Source: Conexibacter woesei Iso977N | GTDB lineage: Bacteria; Actinomycetota; Thermoleophilia; Solirubrobacterales; Solirubrobacteraceae | Assembly: GCF_000424625.1 (NCBI RefSeq) | Contig: NZ_AUKG01000001.1 | Span: 868,001 to 932,000 of the forward strand | Direction of reading: 5' to 3' | Length of the DNA stretch: 64,000 nucleotides | Part shown: piece by piece, positions 1 through 9,959 of the stretch | How the letters are laid out: every line of letters begins with the position of its first letter | Position numbering within the stretch: position 1 is the first letter of the stretch | Notes under the pieces: generated by a model | Told to the model about the DNA's origin: nothing | What the model saw: the letters and a program-made list of their open reading frames with translations, nothing else | Databases searched by the model: none | Translations under genes and position numbers: made by a program

Positions 1-417
1 ACCGCCGACCGCGAGTACGCCGATCCGTCCCTGGACGTCTCGGCGCTCGCGGCGCGCGCCCACGTGTCGGTCGCGCACTTCAGCCGCCAGTTCCGGGAGG
101 TCTTCGGCGAGACGCCGAACCAGTACCTCCAGACGCGCCGGATCGAGCGCGCGCAGGAGCTGCTGCGCGTCACCGACCTCAGCGTCCACGACGTCTGCCT
201 CGCCGTCGGCTTCACGTCGGTCGGCTCGTTCTCGACCTGCTTCAAGCGCACCGTCGGCGAGTCGCCGACCGCGTTCCGGGACCGCGCCCGCGAGCAGCAG
301 CTGCTCGCGCGCATCCCGTCGTGCTTCCGCCGCGAGTGGCAGCGCCCCCGCGCGGTGCCCCGACCGACCCAGACGGTCAGCAGAAATCGAGACGACAGCG
401 CGCCGCCCAGGGCGTAG
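1..417 (+). CDS. AraC-family transcriptional regulator, C-terminal part
   Basis: The frame is open from base 1, so the start lies outside the window and about 138 residues are visible. They carry the two helix-turn-helix units of the AraC/XylS DNA-binding domain: the first around LAARAHVSVAHFSRQF, the second around VHDVCLAVGFTSVGSFS, followed by the family hallmark FKRTVGESPTAFR. About 45 charged residues after the domain look like a disordered tail. The effector-binding N-terminal domain is not visible, so the signal is unknown. A VOC protein gene begins 10 bases downstream on the same strand. AraC regulators often sit next to such genes, so it may control that neighbour. That link is inference. 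Confidence 0.93.
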   Translation, partial: TADREYADPSLDVSALAARAHVSVAHFSRQFREVFGETPNQYLQTRRIERAQELLRVTDLSVHDVCLAVGFTSVGSFSTCFKRTVGESPTAFRDRAREQQLLARIPSCFRREWQRPRAVPRPTQTVSRNRDDSAPPRA

Positions 418-427
418 CTTGCCGTCC

Positions 428-865
428 ATGCCCACTCTCAAAGCAGGGATCCTTTGCGCGATGGTCGGTGACCAGGATGAAGCACTTGCCTGGTACACCG
501 AGAAGCTCGGGTTCGAGAAGCGCACCGACATGACCGCCGGCGACTGGCGCTGGGTCACGGTCGGCGCGCCGGACCAACCGGACTTCGAGATCTCGCTGAT
601 CGACCCGTCCGTCCGCCCCGACATCGACGCCGACGTCCGCTCGCTGATGGCCCGCGGCGGCCTCAACGGCGTGATCGTCCAGACCGACGACTGCCACGCG
701 GCCTACTCCGAGCTGAAGGCGCGCGGCGTCGAGTTCACGAGCGAGCCCGAGGACACGTTCTACGGGATCGACTGCGGTTTCCGCGACCCGTTCGGCAACG
801 GCTTCCGCCTCACCCAGGTGGCCGACGTGATGGCCGAGCCGACGCCCGAGAACACGCCCGCCTAG
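428..865 (+). CDS. VOC-family (glyoxalase/bleomycin-resistance-like) protein
   Basis: A 145-residue protein with one vicinal-oxygen-chelate unit pair. The N-terminus has the beta-alpha-beta start with DQDEALAWYTEKLGFEKR, and the C-terminal half ends in the family signature FRDPFGNGFRLTQV. ATG at 428 is preferred over TTG at 419 because it begins the conserved fold. Members bind a metal and act as lyases, dioxygenases or antibiotic-binding proteins; the sequence does not say which. It follows the AraC regulator by 10 bases and its stop overlaps the convergent N-acetyltransferase gene by 4 bases. Confidence 0.9.
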   Translation: MPTLKAGILCAMVGDQDEALAWYTEKLGFEKRTDMTAGDWRWVTVGAPDQPDFEISLIDPSVRPDIDADVRSLMARGGLNGVIVQTDDCHAAYSELKARGVEFTSEPEDTFYGIDCGFRDPFGNGFRLTQVADVMAEPTPENTPA

Positions 866-1698
866 GGCTGCCTGGCGAGGAACGCCTCGTGCTGGGCGCA
901 CGCCGCGGTCCACAGCCGCGCCGTGCGCTCGGCGCCGAGCGCCGCGGGGTCGATCCCGAAGACGTCCTCGAGCGTCGTCGCCAGCTCGTCCTCCGAGTTG
1001 ACGACCACATTGGGAACGTCGAGGCCCGGGCCGACCACGTTCAGCGTCCGCGCGCGCAGGGTCGTCACGCGGTCGGCCGACGGGCGCTGCACGACGAGCG
1101 TCCTGACGAAGTTCGAGTCGGGGTCGGTCGCCAGCCGGTGGTGGTGGGGCGCGAACGCGTCCAGCCCGACCGCCTCGTCGCCCATGTGGAAGCCTGGCGT
1201 CGAGCCCCACGCGTGCTGGATCACCCACCAGCCGGAGTCGTCGGGCTCGCGCTCGAGCGTCCAGTGCAGCGGTCCGCGCTCGTAGGTCCCCGCCGCGAGC
1301 GGCAGCGGCTCCAACGGCCCCTCTCCCCATCCGGCATCGCACAGCCAGCGCGCGCCGTCCTCCGTCGTGGCGACCAACGCCAGGTGGTTGGTCGGCGCGC
1401 CGCCGGCGAACGCCTCGCGCTCGTCGACGATCGCCTCGCGCCGCTGCACGTCGAACCCCAGCTCGCGCAGCAGCGTCAGCAAGATGGTGTTGATCTCGAA
1501 GCAGTAGCCACCGCGCCCCGTGGTCAGCGTCCGCTCGACCAAGGCCATGGGGTCGATCGGCGCATGCTCGCCGAGCTGCGCCGTGATCCCGTCATACGCG
1601 AGCCTCGACACATACGCGCGATGCACGCGGGCCAGCCCGGCAGCATCGCGGTCCGGGCGGTGGTCGATGCCGATGTGCTTCAGCAGCTCGTCGATCAC
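862..1698 (-). CDS. nat: Arylamine N-acetyltransferase
   Basis: A 278-residue cytoplasmic enzyme that moves acetyl from acetyl-CoA to arylamines and arylhydrazines by a ping-pong mechanism. The catalytic triad is complete: Cys66 in RGGYCFE, His105 in TNHLAL and Asp121 in CDAGWG. Length matches bacterial NATs. Its end overlaps the convergent VOC gene by 4 bases. No operon partner is visible. The family is associated with xenobiotic amines and, in some actinobacteria, with sterol or rifamycin-type metabolism; nothing nearby selects one of these. Confidence 0.95.
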   Translation of the reverse strand: MIDELLKHIGIDHRPDRDAAGLARVHRAYVSRLAYDGITAQLGEHAPIDPMALVERTLTTGRGGYCFEINTILLTLLRELGFDVQRREAIVDEREAFAGGAPTNHLALVATTEDGARWLCDAGWGEGPLEPLPLAAGTYERGPLHWTLEREPDDSGWWVIQHAWGSTPGFHMGDEAVGLDAFAPHHHRLATDPDSNFVRTLVVQRPSADRVTTLRARTLNVVGPGLDVPNVVVNSEDELATTLEDVFGIDPAALGAERTARLWTAACAQHEAFLARQP

Positions 1699-1722
1699 CG
1701 CCCGGACTCTACGACGGATCTC

Positions 1723-2367
1723 CTAGTAGAAGATCGACGGCCTGAACGAGCCGTAGGCGTACGGGAGCGAGATGAAGTTCGTCCCGTCGTAGCCCACGAG
1801 CCTCACGTTCGACGAGCCGGCGCCGCTGGTGCCCGTGACGTTCGGGCAGGAGGCGGGGGTCGCCGGCCACGAGATCGTGCCGGACTGCGTCACGCCGAGC
1901 GTGAGGTTCGTGCCGTCGCTGGTGGCGGGGGCATCGATCACGACCGTGAACGGGCAGGTCGCGAACGTCGCCGTCCACGTCGCGCGGAAGTTCCCCCTCG
2001 TCACGCCGCCCGAGTACGAGCTGGCGTCGAAATGCCCGCTGGCGCCGGAGATCGCCACCGTGATGCCGGCGATCGAGCACCTCACGAAGGAGGGCGTGAA
2101 CGTCTCGGCGTTGTTCCACGGGCCGGTGTTGACCGGACCGGTCGGGCCGGCGAGCGTGCCCGCGAGCGAGCCGGTGTTGCAGTTGTAGCCGAAGCCGTTG
2201 GACAGCGCCGACTTGACCACGATCTCACTGCCGTAGCTCGCGCTGAACGCCGAACCGCCGGCGCTCGCGTTGCTCTGCCAGTTGGTCGCCGACGCGGATG
2301 AGACCGCGCTCAAACCGGCGACGAGCGTTGCCGCCAGGGTGGCGGCACGCAGGATGCTGCGAGTCAT
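1723..2367 (-). CDS. Secreted protein of unknown function
   Basis: A 214-residue protein with an N-terminal Sec signal peptide (MTRSILRAATLAATLVAG, cleavage likely after SASA near residue 27). The mature part is Ser/Thr/Gly-rich and contains four cysteines that could form two disulfides. No catalytic motif is recognised. It ends 24 bases from the start of the N-acetyltransferase gene on the same strand. Most of its arginines are coded AGG rather than CGC, as in other exported proteins of this window. Confidence 0.75.
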   Translation of the reverse strand: MTRSILRAATLAATLVAGLSAVSSASATNWQSNASAGGSAFSASYGSEIVVKSALSNGFGYNCNTGSLAGTLAGPTGPVNTGPWNNAETFTPSFVRCSIAGITVAISGASGHFDASSYSGGVTRGNFRATWTATFATCPFTVVIDAPATSDGTNLTLGVTQSGTISWPATPASCPNVTGTSGAGSSNVRLVGYDGTNFISLPYAYGSFRPSIFY

Positions 2368-2587
2368 CTAGCACTCCTCTTTGGTTTACGGAATGAAGCG
2401 CACGGGACGCTCACAGAGGAGAGGCGGATGGTCCACAGCCAAGGCGGCAGGCAGACCGCATCGGCCACCCGAGTAGGTGGGCGATGCTCACTTATCTGCG
2501 CGGGGCCGCGGCTGGCCGCGTTCTTGCGGGACGGAGGCGGGCGGGCTTCATGTGGCTCGCCCGCCTCGGCGTCCTGGCGTCACGGAG

Positions 2588-3556
2588 CTACTTGGTGTGG
2601 ATGGTCACCGTCGAGCCGGTGGCCGGCACGTACTGGCCGTTGGTCACGCCCGCGTAGACGCGGTACTTGCCGCCGCGCGAGATCTTGACGTGCTTGCTGT
2701 AGGCCGACTTGCCGTCCGTGGCGTGGCGCGTCGCGGTGCCCGCGACCGTCACCCAGTGCTTCTTGGAGTTCAGCTTCTGGATCGCGATCGGCGTGCCTTC
2801 GACCGCGGGCGTGATCGTCCCGGAGAACGTCAGCTCGTGGCCGCGCTTGACCGTGTGGCTGCCGAGGTGCGTCGAGACCCGGACCGCGACGCTGACGACG
2901 ACGATCGGGCTCGCGATCGCGGGCTTGTCGGGCAGCGCGACCCGGAACTGCGTGTTGAACGCGACGGGCAGGGCGTTGAAGCTGAAGTTGCCCGCGGCGT
3001 CGGTGATGAGCTTGTTCCCGACCGGCTTGAAGCCCTGGGTGTAGGGGAACGGGTTGGACTGCAAGACGATCTGGCGGCCGCCGTTGCCGGTGCCGGTCAG
3101 CTGGCCGGCGAGCGTCGTGGAGCCGCCCGGGGCGAGCGGGTTCGGCGTTGCGGCGAGCGTGACGCCGAGCGGCTGGGCCTTCGTCTTGAACGTCCTGTCG
3201 GCGCCGTTGGCCAACCCCTTGCTGTTGGTCGCGATGAAGCGGTAGTGGTAGGTCGTCGCGGGCGCGAGGCCGGCGACGTCGACCGAGACGGTGCGCTTGC
3301 CGTCGCCGGTGGCGGTCTGGGTCGGCGTGGTCACGCCATAGCGGTTGGTCGTGCCGTACTGGAACGCGACCTGGGTGTCCGCGCCGTTGGGGTCGACCGC
3401 GCCCGCCAGGGTCACGGTCTGCTGTGCGAGGTTCGACGTGCCGCCGGTGGCGACCGTCGGCGCGGATGCCGCCTGAGCGGCGGCGGTGGGCATGGCGGCC
3501 AGCAACAGCGCGAGCGCGCCGGCGCGGCGCGCCCAGCCCAAGGTTCTACGGTGCAT
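2588..3556 (-). CDS. Secreted protein with fibronectin-III/Ig-like domains
   Basis: A 322-residue protein with a signal peptide ending near AAAQAAS (residue 31). Residues about 32-125 look like a fibronectin type III module: the GTSNLAQQTVTLAGAVDPNG start and the typical GLAPATTYHYRFIATNSKG stretch. Two further beta-rich modules follow (about 128-225 and 226-322), each starting with a valine-rich strand and using a 'GTITPAVEGTPIAIQ' type Ig-like pattern. No enzyme motif is present. Likely role is surface binding or scaffolding; substrate unknown. Confidence 0.75.
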   Translation of the reverse strand: MHRRTLGWARRAGALALLLAAMPTAAAQAASAPTVATGGTSNLAQQTVTLAGAVDPNGADTQVAFQYGTTNRYGVTTPTQTATGDGKRTVSVDVAGLAPATTYHYRFIATNSKGLANGADRTFKTKAQPLGVTLAATPNPLAPGGSTTLAGQLTGTGNGGRQIVLQSNPFPYTQGFKPVGNKLITDAAGNFSFNALPVAFNTQFRVALPDKPAIASPIVVVSVAVRVSTHLGSHTVKRGHELTFSGTITPAVEGTPIAIQKLNSKKHWVTVAGTATRHATDGKSAYSKHVKISRGGKYRVYAGVTNGQYVPATGSTVTIHTK

Positions 3557-3625
3557 TCGTCCCTCCCGATGGGAACTTGGTGTCTTACGGTGGCTGAGAA
3601 CACGCGCGGAGGCCGCGTGTCGCGG

Positions 3626-4210
3626 TCAGGTACCCAGATTTCGTCCGAGCGCAGCGTCGAAGAGCGGCCGGACGGTGGATTGCAGGCGCGGGAGGCGGGT
3701 GGTGCGGTCGGTCGCGACGGCGTGCAGGACGAGCTCGTTGACGGCGCCGAGGAGGGCGATCGCGGTGGGTTGGTCGGGGCGTTCCTGCGGCGGGACGATC
3801 CTGCGCAGGAGCTTGGCGTAGCGGAGGTTGACGGCGAGGTGGAGCTCCAGCGCGCGGGCGCCCGCGGCCTGGATCTCGACGTGGAAGACGCGCGTCATCG
3901 CGGGCTGGGCGGCGAGGCACCTGAGGTAGGTCGAGATGATGATGTCGACCTGGGTGCGCCAGCCCTGGGCGTGGGCTTGGCGCGCCGCGCGCTCGCACTC
4001 GCGGTAGACGAGCTCCGCCGCGTCCTCGTAGGCGGCGAGCAGGCACGCCTCCTTGTCGGCGAACTGCGCGTAGAACGTCCGCTTCGAGATCCGGGCGGCG
4101 CGCGCGAGGTCGTCGATCGTGACCGCGGCGTAGCCCTTCTCGGCGGTCAGATGCGCCATCGCCGGCAGCAGGCGCGCGCGGATCACGGTGGCGGGTACGG
4201 GAGCGGGCAT
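3626..4210 (-). CDS. TetR-family transcriptional regulator
   Basis: A 194-residue protein with an N-terminal TetR helix-turn-helix (TIDDLARAARISKRTFYAQF, residues about 31-50) followed by FADKEACLLAAY, the classic family continuation. The C-terminal helices would bind a ligand and form the dimer. It is transcribed away from the reductase gene at 4269, and a perfect 8-base inverted repeat lies between them at 4249-4270. By family habit it should repress that promoter and probably its own, with release by a small hydrophobic ligand. Confidence 0.92.
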   Translation of the reverse strand: MPAPVPATVIRARLLPAMAHLTAEKGYAAVTIDDLARAARISKRTFYAQFADKEACLLAAYEDAAELVYRECERAARQAHAQGWRTQVDIIISTYLRCLAAQPAMTRVFHVEIQAAGARALELHLAVNLRYAKLLRRIVPPQERPDQPTAIALLGAVNELVLHAVATDRTTRLPRLQSTVRPLFDAALGRNLGT

Positions 4211-4248
4211 GGTGTGGCGCGCGCCGACGCTAGCACTCGGGGCGGCGC

Positions 4249-4268
4249 ATTGGTACTGTCCGGTACCA

Positions 4269-4270
<2 letters not shown>
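4249..4270. promoter_or_regulatory. Palindromic operator, probably for the adjacent TetR regulator
   Basis: ATTGGTAC (4249-4256) and GTACCAAT (4263-4270) form a perfect 8-base inverted repeat with a 6-base spacer. The right arm runs into the ATG of the oxidoreductase gene (4269). Size, symmetry and position between divergent TetR and target genes are typical of a TetR operator. Binding here would block initiation directly. Confidence 0.75.
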
Positions 4271-5278
<1,008 letters not shown>

Positions 5279-5279
<1 letters not shown>

Positions 5280-6046
5280 TGGAGCTGCGCGACAAGGTCG
5301 CGATCGTCACCGGCGGTGCCTCCGGCCTGGGTCGCGCGACCGTGCTGGCCCTGGCGGCCGAGGGCGTGGAGGTCGTCGTCGCCGATGTTGATGAAGAGGG
5401 TGGTCGCGCGGTCGCCGAGCAGGTCGGCGGCCACTTCGTCGCGACCGACGTCTCGTCGCTCGACGCGAACCTCGCGCTCGTCGAGGCGGCGGTCGACCTG
5501 GCGGGCGGCATCGACATCGCGTATTTGAACGCTGGCGTGGCGACCCACTTCGGCGTCGGCCCCGAGTTCGACGCCGAGAAGTACAAGAAGGTCATGGGCA
5601 TCAACTTGGACGGCGTCATCTACGGGACCCACGCCGTCCTGCCCGCGATGAAGCAGCGCGGCGCCGGCGCGATCGTGGCAACCGCCTCCCTCGCCGGCCT
5701 GACCGCCGTCCCCTTCGACCCGATCTACGCCGCGAACAAGGCGGCGGTCGTCGGGCTAGCTCGCTCCCTAGGCCCCGCCCTCGCCGGCGACAACATCACC
5801 TACAACGCGATCTGCCCCTCCTTCGCCGAGTCCAAGATTGTCGACCCCATCCGCGAGGTGCTGGACGGCCAAGGCGTCGAGCTGATCCCCGCCGAGACCG
5901 TCGCGGCCACGGTCCTGCGCATCATCACCGCCGGCAACACCGGCGAAGCCTGGTTCATCCAACCCTCCCGCGACCCAGCCCCCTTCCTCTTCCGCAACGT
6001 CCCAGGCCCGGGCACCGGCAAAGCCGCCCAACCCAACGCGCTATAG
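5279..6046 (+). CDS. Short-chain dehydrogenase/reductase
   Basis: A 255-residue classical SDR. Cofactor motif TGGASGLG (residues about 11-18), the NAG motif in LNAGVA, a catalytic serine in TASLAGL, and the YxxxK pair as Tyr-Ala-Ala-Asn-Lys are all present. Its ATG overlaps the stop of the reductase gene before it, so both enzymes probably act on the same carbonyl or enone compound and share the TetR-controlled promoter. The exact substrate cannot be read from sequence. Confidence 0.92.
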
Positions 6047-6118
6047 GCCAGCTGTCAACGGAAGCCGCCGATCGACGCCCCTCTCAGGGCTGCGATCGCC
6101 GCCACGTCCAGACTTCGC

Positions 6119-6603
6119 TTGGCTTTCCTCTTCGTGCTCGCGGCAACCCCCGCCCTTCCCACCAGCGGACACGCCAGGCGCATCCCGTACTGCACCTGCT
6201 CTCGACCAGTGCTGTGGGCGGGCGGCGGACCACCGGGGTGTGCGGGTGGCCGGGTGGGTGGAGGACGCCCTGTCGCTAACGCACACGGCCAGCAGGATGT
6301 CGGTCTGCACCTTCTCGTCGGGCAGGGATCAGGTGGCCCAGTCGGTGGTGATGATGTTCAGCACGCCGGCCAAGACGGTAAGAAGCTCATGGCGCAGCTC
6401 GCGACGCGGGCCGCCGATCACCCGCGCAAGGTCAGCGGACCTTGGCAGAGGGGATACGCGATCGGCAAGAACGCGGTCTTCGTGTTGAAGGGAAGCCACA
6501 TCTTCTATCTGGAGTACCAGGTGAAGACGACGTCGCGTGCGGTCGTAGGTCTCGGGAAAGACGGCCGCGCGAAAGCTCTGAGGCGACCTTACTTTAGACA
6601 CGC
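6119..6603 (+). pseudogene. Frameshifted paralogue of the small secreted protein at 6631-7134
   Basis: Pieces of one protein, spread over two frames, match the intact neighbour in order. Frame A (from 6119) gives a signal-like start and an IPYC segment matching SKYC. Frame B (about 6195-6370) gives LSLTHTASRMSVCTFSSG, matching PSLTKAKGRLTLCTHKVG, then QVAQSVV matching VVAQTSV. From about 6371 the first frame resumes with KVSGPWQRGYAIGKNAVFVL, matching the neighbour's KTSGPWNDAYYMGEDGFLVQ. At least two indels are needed, the clearer one at about 6369-6375. I read it as a decayed tandem duplicate. Confidence 0.6.
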
Positions 6604-6630
6604 GGAAGCTCAACGGTCATACTCCCAAAT

Positions 6631-7134
6631 GTGTCTAAGTTCGCGATGGTGCTCCTGGGGACGTTGCTGAGCGCGCTCGTCCTTTCGTCAACCGCTAGTG
6701 CCGGGGTCTCGAAGTACTGCAAGCTGCTCCCCGGGCAGGCCATTGCAAGGCCGGTGGAGGCTGCGAACGTCAAGACCTCGAGCATCGCGATCTCCAACCC
6801 GTCGCTGACGAAGGCCAAAGGCCGGTTGACGCTCTGCACGCACAAGGTCGGTGGCGAGGTCGTCGCCCAGACCAGCGTTGCTTCGTTCGGCAACGCAACA
6901 GCGGCGAAGGGTGAGTTCGCTGCGCTGATCCATCGGCAGCAGAGGGCTCACGCGAGGCTCATCAAGACGAGCGGGCCGTGGAACGACGCCTACTACATGG
7001 GCGAGGATGGGTTCCTGGTCCAGAAGGGGCGATACACCTTCCACATCCAGTACGCCTCTGGTGCGCCCGGGTACTCGAAGATCACGTCGCGGACGCTCGC
7101 CGGCCTTGCCGGTAGGGCTGTGGCGAAGCTCTAA
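6631..7134 (+). CDS. Small secreted protein of unknown function
   Basis: A 167-residue protein with a signal peptide (FAMVLLGTLLSALVLSSTAS) cleaved probably before GVSKYC. The mature part has two cysteines and a beta-rich C-terminal half with SGPWNDAYYMGEDGFLVQ and a final ITSRTLAGLAGRAV helix. GTG at 6631 and ATG at 6646 are both possible starts. The decayed copy just upstream shows a tandem duplication. The general shape recalls small actinobacterial exported proteins that bind rather than catalyse; no family name is claimed. Confidence 0.75.
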   Translation: MSKFAMVLLGTLLSALVLSSTASAGVSKYCKLLPGQAIARPVEAANVKTSSIAISNPSLTKAKGRLTLCTHKVGGEVVAQTSVASFGNATAAKGEFAALIHRQQRAHARLIKTSGPWNDAYYMGEDGFLVQKGRYTFHIQYASGAPGYSKITSRTLAGLAGRAVAKL

Positions 7135-9278
7135 CGCGCCGGGGCGTCGCTCAGCAGCGTCAGCGCCTCGGCCGGTACCGGCCGGCCCAGCAGGTAGCCC
7201 TGCCCGAAGGGGCAGTCGTTCGCCTGCAGGAACAGGAGCTGCTCGTCCGTCTCGATGCCCTCGACGATCGTGGTCATGTCGAGGGCGTCGGCGAGCGAGA
7301 GGATCGCCGCGACGATCGCGGCTGAGCCGCGGTCGTTGGGGACGCGGTCGAGGAAGGCGCGGTCGACTTTGAGGACCTGGACCGGGAGGTCCCGGAGGCG
7401 CGCCAGGGAGGAGTGGCCGGCGCCGAAGTCGTCGATCGCGATCGTCAGGCCGGCTTCGTGGAGCTCGTCGAGTAGCGAGCGATGGCGGTGGGCGTCGCTC
7501 ATGATCGCCGTCTCGGTCAGCTCCGCGCAGAACTGCTCCGGGCGTAGGCCGTGCGCGTCGATGCGCGCAGCGATCGAGGACACGAGGTCGGTCCGGCGCA
7601 GCTGGCGCGGGCTCAGGTTGAACGACAGCCGCGGCCGCTGACCCGCCCCCGCCCAGCGAGCGGCGGCAACGCAGAGCTCCTCGACGACCCAGTCGCCGAT
7701 CCCGTCGATCAGCCCCGTCTCCTCCGCGATCGGGATGAAGTCCGCCGGCGGGACGAGCCCGTGCTGCGGATCGTCCCAGCGCACCAGCGCCTCGACCCCC
7801 GTCAAGCACCCGTCAGACAGCGACACGATCGGCTGGTAGTGCAGCCGCAGCTCGCCTTCACCGATCGCGCGCCGCAGCCGCGACGTCAGCGACAGCCGCG
7901 CTCGCGCGTCGCCCTCCTGCTGCTGGTACAGCGCCACCGACCCCGATCCCGTGCGCTTGGCCTGGTACATCGCGGCATCCGCTCGCTTCAGCAGCGACTC
8001 CGCATCCGTCGCGTGCTCCGGGAACAGCGCCACCCCGATCGACGCGCCCACGTGGAACTCGGCATCCGCGATCTCGAACGGCCGCTCCAGCGCCGCCGCG
8101 ATCCGCCGCGCGGCCAGCTGCGCCGCCGACGCCGCGGCGTCGGCCCCCGAGCAGTGCATCAACAACAAGAACTCGTCGCCGCCTTGGCGCGCCAGCACGT
8201 CGCCGCCGCGGACGAGGTCGCTCACCCGCCGCGCCGTCTCGCGCAGCAGCTCGTCGCCGCCCGCGTGGCCGAGCGAGTCGTTGACGAGCTTGAAGTTGTC
8301 CAGGTCGAAGCACACCAGTGCGACCGCCTCGCCCGACCGCCGCGCGCGCACGAGGTCCAGCCGCAGCTGCTCCTCGAGCTGCGCCCGGTTCGGCAGCCCG
8401 GTCAGCGCGTCGTGGTAGGCGAGGTACGCGACCTGCGCCTCGGCCCGCCGCCGCTCGGTCACGTCCTCGCCGGAGCGCAGGACCGCCGTGATCGTGCCGG
8501 CGTCGTTGCGCAGCACGCTGTTGCGCCACGCGATCTTGCGGTCGTCGCCGTCCTTGGTCCGGACGAACGTCTCGACGAGCGCGTCCCGCGTCGGCTCGCC
8601 GCCGGCCACCAGCCGCGCGAACTCGCGCCGCGCGTCCAGGCGGTCGGCCGCCGGGACGACCGCGTCGAACCAGTCGCGCCCGCGCAGCTCGTCCTCGGCG
8701 AAGCCGAGCAGCTCGCAGCCCTGGCGGTTGACGAGCTCCACGCAGCCCCGCGCGTCGAGCACGACGACCAGCGTCGACGCCACCTCGAGGTAGCGCTGCG
8801 CGCGGTCCCGCTCCTCCGCCAGCCGGCGCTGCGTCTGGATCGTCGCGGTCACGTCCGCGAACGTCACGACCACGCCCGCACCCGCACCGGCGCTCTCGCC
8901 CAGCGGCCGCGCGTGGATCCGGATCCATTGCTCGCCCCGCACGGCCATGCCGCGGATCGCCCCGCCCTCGTCACGCGCGAGCGAGCTCAGCGACTCGCCC
9001 GGACCGAGCGTCCGCCCGTCGCGCTCGTCGACGATCCGGAGGTCCGGCAGGAACGGCGCGGTCAACCCGCCGGCGAGGTCCTCGTCGGCGAGATCCAGGA
9101 TCCGTAGGGCCGACGCGTTCCAGGACGTCGCGCGCAGCGCGGCATCCGTGACGATCACACCCTCTTGGAGTCCTTCGACAACGACGCGCGAGAGCGCCTC
9201 GGCCTCGCGGGCCGCCTGACCTGCGCGCGTCTGACGCGCGTTGAATCCCCTGCCCTGCGGCATGTCCTCCCGGTACAT
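7131..9278 (-). CDS. Diguanylate cyclase/phosphodiesterase (PAS-PAS-GGDEF-EAL)
   Basis: A 715-residue signalling protein for cyclic di-GMP. Two PAS-like domains (about 35-150 and 165-280) precede a GGDEF domain with an intact GGDEF motif (about 366-370), and an RGGD inhibitory site lies five residues before it. The EAL domain follows with EALVRW, NLSPRQL, ELTETAIM, DDFGAGHSS, KVDRAFL and EGIET, i.e. the metal-binding and catalytic residues are kept. Both activities could be real. No transmembrane segment is seen, so sensing is cytoplasmic. ATG 9278 is chosen over TTG 9323; ATG 9263 is also possible. A 9-base inverted repeat lies 26 bases upstream. Confidence 0.93.
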   Translation of the reverse strand: MYREDMPQGRGFNARQTRAGQAAREAEALSRVVVEGLQEGVIVTDAALRATSWNASALRILDLADEDLAGGLTAPFLPDLRIVDERDGRTLGPGESLSSLARDEGGAIRGMAVRGEQWIRIHARPLGESAGAGAGVVVTFADVTATIQTQRRLAEERDRAQRYLEVASTLVVVLDARGCVELVNRQGCELLGFAEDELRGRDWFDAVVPAADRLDARREFARLVAGGEPTRDALVETFVRTKDGDDRKIAWRNSVLRNDAGTITAVLRSGEDVTERRRAEAQVAYLAYHDALTGLPNRAQLEEQLRLDLVRARRSGEAVALVCFDLDNFKLVNDSLGHAGGDELLRETARRVSDLVRGGDVLARQGGDEFLLLMHCSGADAAASAAQLAARRIAAALERPFEIADAEFHVGASIGVALFPEHATDAESLLKRADAAMYQAKRTGSGSVALYQQQEGDARARLSLTSRLRRAIGEGELRLHYQPIVSLSDGCLTGVEALVRWDDPQHGLVPPADFIPIAEETGLIDGIGDWVVEELCVAAARWAGAGQRPRLSFNLSPRQLRRTDLVSSIAARIDAHGLRPEQFCAELTETAIMSDAHRHRSLLDELHEAGLTIAIDDFGAGHSSLARLRDLPVQVLKVDRAFLDRVPNDRGSAAIVAAILSLADALDMTTIVEGIETDEQLLFLQANDCPFGQGYLLGRPVPAEALTLLSDAPAR

Positions 9279-9303
9279 CGGCGCCCCGGTTCCGGGGTTG
9301 AGG

Positions 9304-9326
9304 ACCTTGCAGCATGACTGCAAGGT
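9304..9326. promoter_or_regulatory. Perfect inverted repeat upstream of the GGDEF-EAL gene
   Basis: ACCTTGCAG (9304-9312) and CTGCAAGGT (9318-9326) are exact inverse complements around a 5-base centre. The repeat is 26 bases upstream of the proposed start of the c-di-GMP enzyme. It could be an operator or a short leader hairpin. No T-run follows in either direction, so a terminator is less likely. Confidence 0.4.
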
Positions 9327-9419
9327 TCGATGCGTCGAGAGAACGCCCGGGAGGGCGAAGACGAACGCTTGAGGCCGACCGGCGCGGTGACCGTTGCGCC
9401 GGCCGGCCCCTGTTGCGTG

Positions 9420-9656
9420 CTACAGAACCGGCTCGGGCTCGCTCGCCTCAACGGGCGCGATGAGATCCTGAACCTGGACCCTGAGCGCGGACGCCACCTG
9501 CATGACCGTACGCAGGCGAGGTTCGCGCAAGCCGCGCTCCAGGCGGCTCACCTCCGTGGGGTGCAGGCCCGCGAAGTGAGCCAGCATCTCCTGTGACCAG
9601 CAACGCTCCTTGCGCAGCCGGCGCAGGTTGGCGGCGAGCTGCATCTTTGCATCCAT
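9420..9656 (-). CDS. Small XRE-type helix-turn-helix regulator
   Basis: A 78-residue protein made almost entirely of a Cro/C1-type HTH domain: LRRLRKERCWSQEMLAHFAG, then HPTEVSRLERGLREPRLRT and VMQVASALRVQVQDLI. ATG 9656 is chosen because it begins the domain and has AGGAG at a good distance upstream; a longer frame upstream has no domain character. Its cysteine in the first helix is unusual. The gene lies alone between the c-di-GMP enzyme and an MFS transporter, both on the same strand; targets are not evident. Confidence 0.85.
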   Translation of the reverse strand: MDAKMQLAANLRRLRKERCWSQEMLAHFAGLHPTEVSRLERGLREPRLRTVMQVASALRVQVQDLIAPVEASEPEPVL

Positions 9657-9959
9657 CACGCAATCTCCTGTCTTCCGCGTGGCCCCGAACTTACGCGTGT
9701 GTCCGAGTGCCCGACACCAGTTTGCCTGATCTTGAGCGGTGAGACACGAAAACGTGTGCAAACCCGTCAACGCACTTGATCCCGGTGTGGATCCCGCTGT
9801 GACACGGGCACTCAGGACGTCTCGCTGAAGGGTGGCAGACGGCTCCGAGGTGGTTGTTGCCGATCGGGGATCAAGACCCTGCCCGCCCGGCACCACGTTC
9901 TGGCCGTCACCGCTCATCGAGGGGCGACGCTACCGCACTGTGACGCTCAGCGAAAAGGG
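9657..9959. other. Intergenic region upstream of the HTH gene, with a short palindrome
   Basis: No gene is supported here. It holds the leader of the HTH gene and a perfect palindrome ACACGAAAACGTGT (9744-9757). A small HTH protein that controls itself would be expected to bind a site like this, but that is only inference. The end of the MFS gene follows at 9960. Confidence 0.4.
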
